Below, in pieces: positions 63,546 through 64,000 of a stretch of 64,000 nt of DNA. This DNA comes from Thermaerobacillus caldiproteolyticus (GTDB lineage Bacteria > Bacillota > Bacilli > Bacillales > Anoxybacillaceae). Each line of letters opens with the position of its first letter. The stretch's first letter is position 1. Location: contig NZ_JACDUT010000008.1 of assembly GCF_013761245.1 (NCBI RefSeq), positions 124,001 through 188,000 of the forward strand, written 5' to 3'. A program made the translations under genes and the position numbers. The notes below the pieces were generated by a model. The model ran no database searches and was not told the origin of the DNA. It worked only from the letters and a program-made list of their open reading frames with translations.

Positions 63546-64000
63546 TTACGCTTGTTGACTTTTGCTTGATATGTCAATCCAAACAGCAATAATGAGAATC
63601 AACCCTTTTACAATAAACTGCCAAAATGTTTCAATATTCATCATACTCATTCCATTATCAATACTCGCCATAATAAGGGCACCAACAATCGCACCCACAA
63701 TATTTCCTTTCCCGCCCATTAGGCTCGTGCCACCAATAACACAAGCGGCAATCGCATCCAACTCATACATTTCTCCGCTACTTACAGCCGCCGCGTTAAG
63801 TCGGCTCGTTAAAATAATTCCAGCTACTCCTGAAAGCGCCCCCATTAAAACAAACACAGATAAAATTACTCTCTTAATGTTAATTCCTGAAAGTGCCGCG
63901 GCTTCAATGTTTCCACCAATCGCATAAATATATCGGCCAAATGGAGTTTTCAGGGTGATAAAAACGAAAATCGCAGCAAACAAAACAACAACGAGCATAG
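63546..64000 (-). CDS. xylH: Xylose ABC transporter permease, C-terminal part (runs off right edge)
   Basis: About 150 C-terminal residues of a branched ribose/xylose-type permease: [40 protein letters not shown] (the EAA-like loop), [20 protein letters not shown] and [20 protein letters not shown]. The neighbourhood (M24 remnant, xylA, xylB) supports D-xylose as substrate. The first half of the gene, and presumably xylF and xylG, lie to the right of the window. Confidence 0.85.
   Translation of the reverse strand, partial: MLVVVLFAAIFVFITLKTPFGRYIYAIGGNIEAAALSGINIKRVILSVFVLMGALSGVAGIILTSRLNAAAVSSGEMYELDAIAACVIGGTSLMGGKGNIVGAIVGALIMASIDNGMSMMNIETFWQFIVKGLILIIAVWIDISSKSQQA

Noticed and set aside
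1-64000. Insertion sequences, prophage, integrase, CRISPR or restriction genes
   Set aside because: I saw no transposase, integrase, cas or phage protein signatures, nor regularly spaced repeats. The direct repeats at 34075-34149 are operators, not a CRISPR array.

Overview
The window looks like chromosome from a thermophilic or moderately thermophilic Bacillaceae, with Anoxybacillus, Geobacillus or Parageobacillus as the best guess. This rests on family resemblance and local gene orders (tnrA with a divergent small-gene operon, fruR-fruK-fruA, gmuBACD-R, ykoP-ykoQ), on AAAGGAGG-type ribosome sites and frequent TTG/GTG starts. No database search was possible. No phage, insertion sequence or CRISPR array was seen.

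Layout. 1-9820 (minus strand): a vitamin-B12 riboswitch followed by a cobalt-uptake and anaerobic corrin-ring operon, cbiW-cbiMNQO-cbiH60-cbiX-cbiJ-cbiC-cbiD-cbiET-cbiL, whose last gene runs off the left edge. 9828-30325: mixed housekeeping (RraA-like protein, tRNA-Gln, topoisomerase III, aldo/keto reductase, an exported oligoendopeptidase F, a second YidC, a HemD-like protein, a KinB-type kinase, methionine aminopeptidase, a chemotaxis receptor, YjbQ, and a YcgQ/YcgR-like pair). 30420-34150: the fructose operon with an operator region of three direct repeats. 34244-37322: an acetyltransferase, then a DUF5317 / 31-residue peptide / GGDEF+HD-GYP unit. 37323-43650: ferrous iron uptake (feoA-feoB-Cys-rich protein) surrounded by decayed genes. 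43672-47940: an NhaC antiporter and a ykoQ-ykoP pair beside a ruined ykoN-like glycosyltransferase. 47945-52260: a beta-glucoside or oligosaccharide PTS operon in gmuBACDR order. 52430-53290: tnrA with two TnrA/GlnR boxes and a divergent pair of small genes. 54450-58796: a sigma-54 controlled lactonase / alcohol dehydrogenase / (broken) aldehyde dehydrogenase operon and its divergent PAS-AAA+-Fis activator. 60253-64000: xylose use (xylH, xylA, xylB).

The most interesting unit is 54450-58796. An AHL-lactonase-like metallo-beta-lactamase, an iron-type alcohol dehydrogenase and the remains of an aldehyde dehydrogenase lie behind a perfect -24/-12 promoter (GG-N10-GC). Three dyad sites lie upstream, next to a GAFTGA-containing activator. 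The enzyme set parallels the Agrobacterium blcABC/attKLM pathway (gamma-butyrolactone to 4-hydroxybutyrate to succinic semialdehyde to succinate), so a metabolic lactone is a plausible natural substrate.

A second theme is gene decay: at least ten broken genes are visible, several with internal deletions rather than simple frameshifts. Examples are the bile-acid-symporter-like gene, the aldehyde dehydrogenase and the M24 peptidase. This suggests recent trimming of accessory functions.
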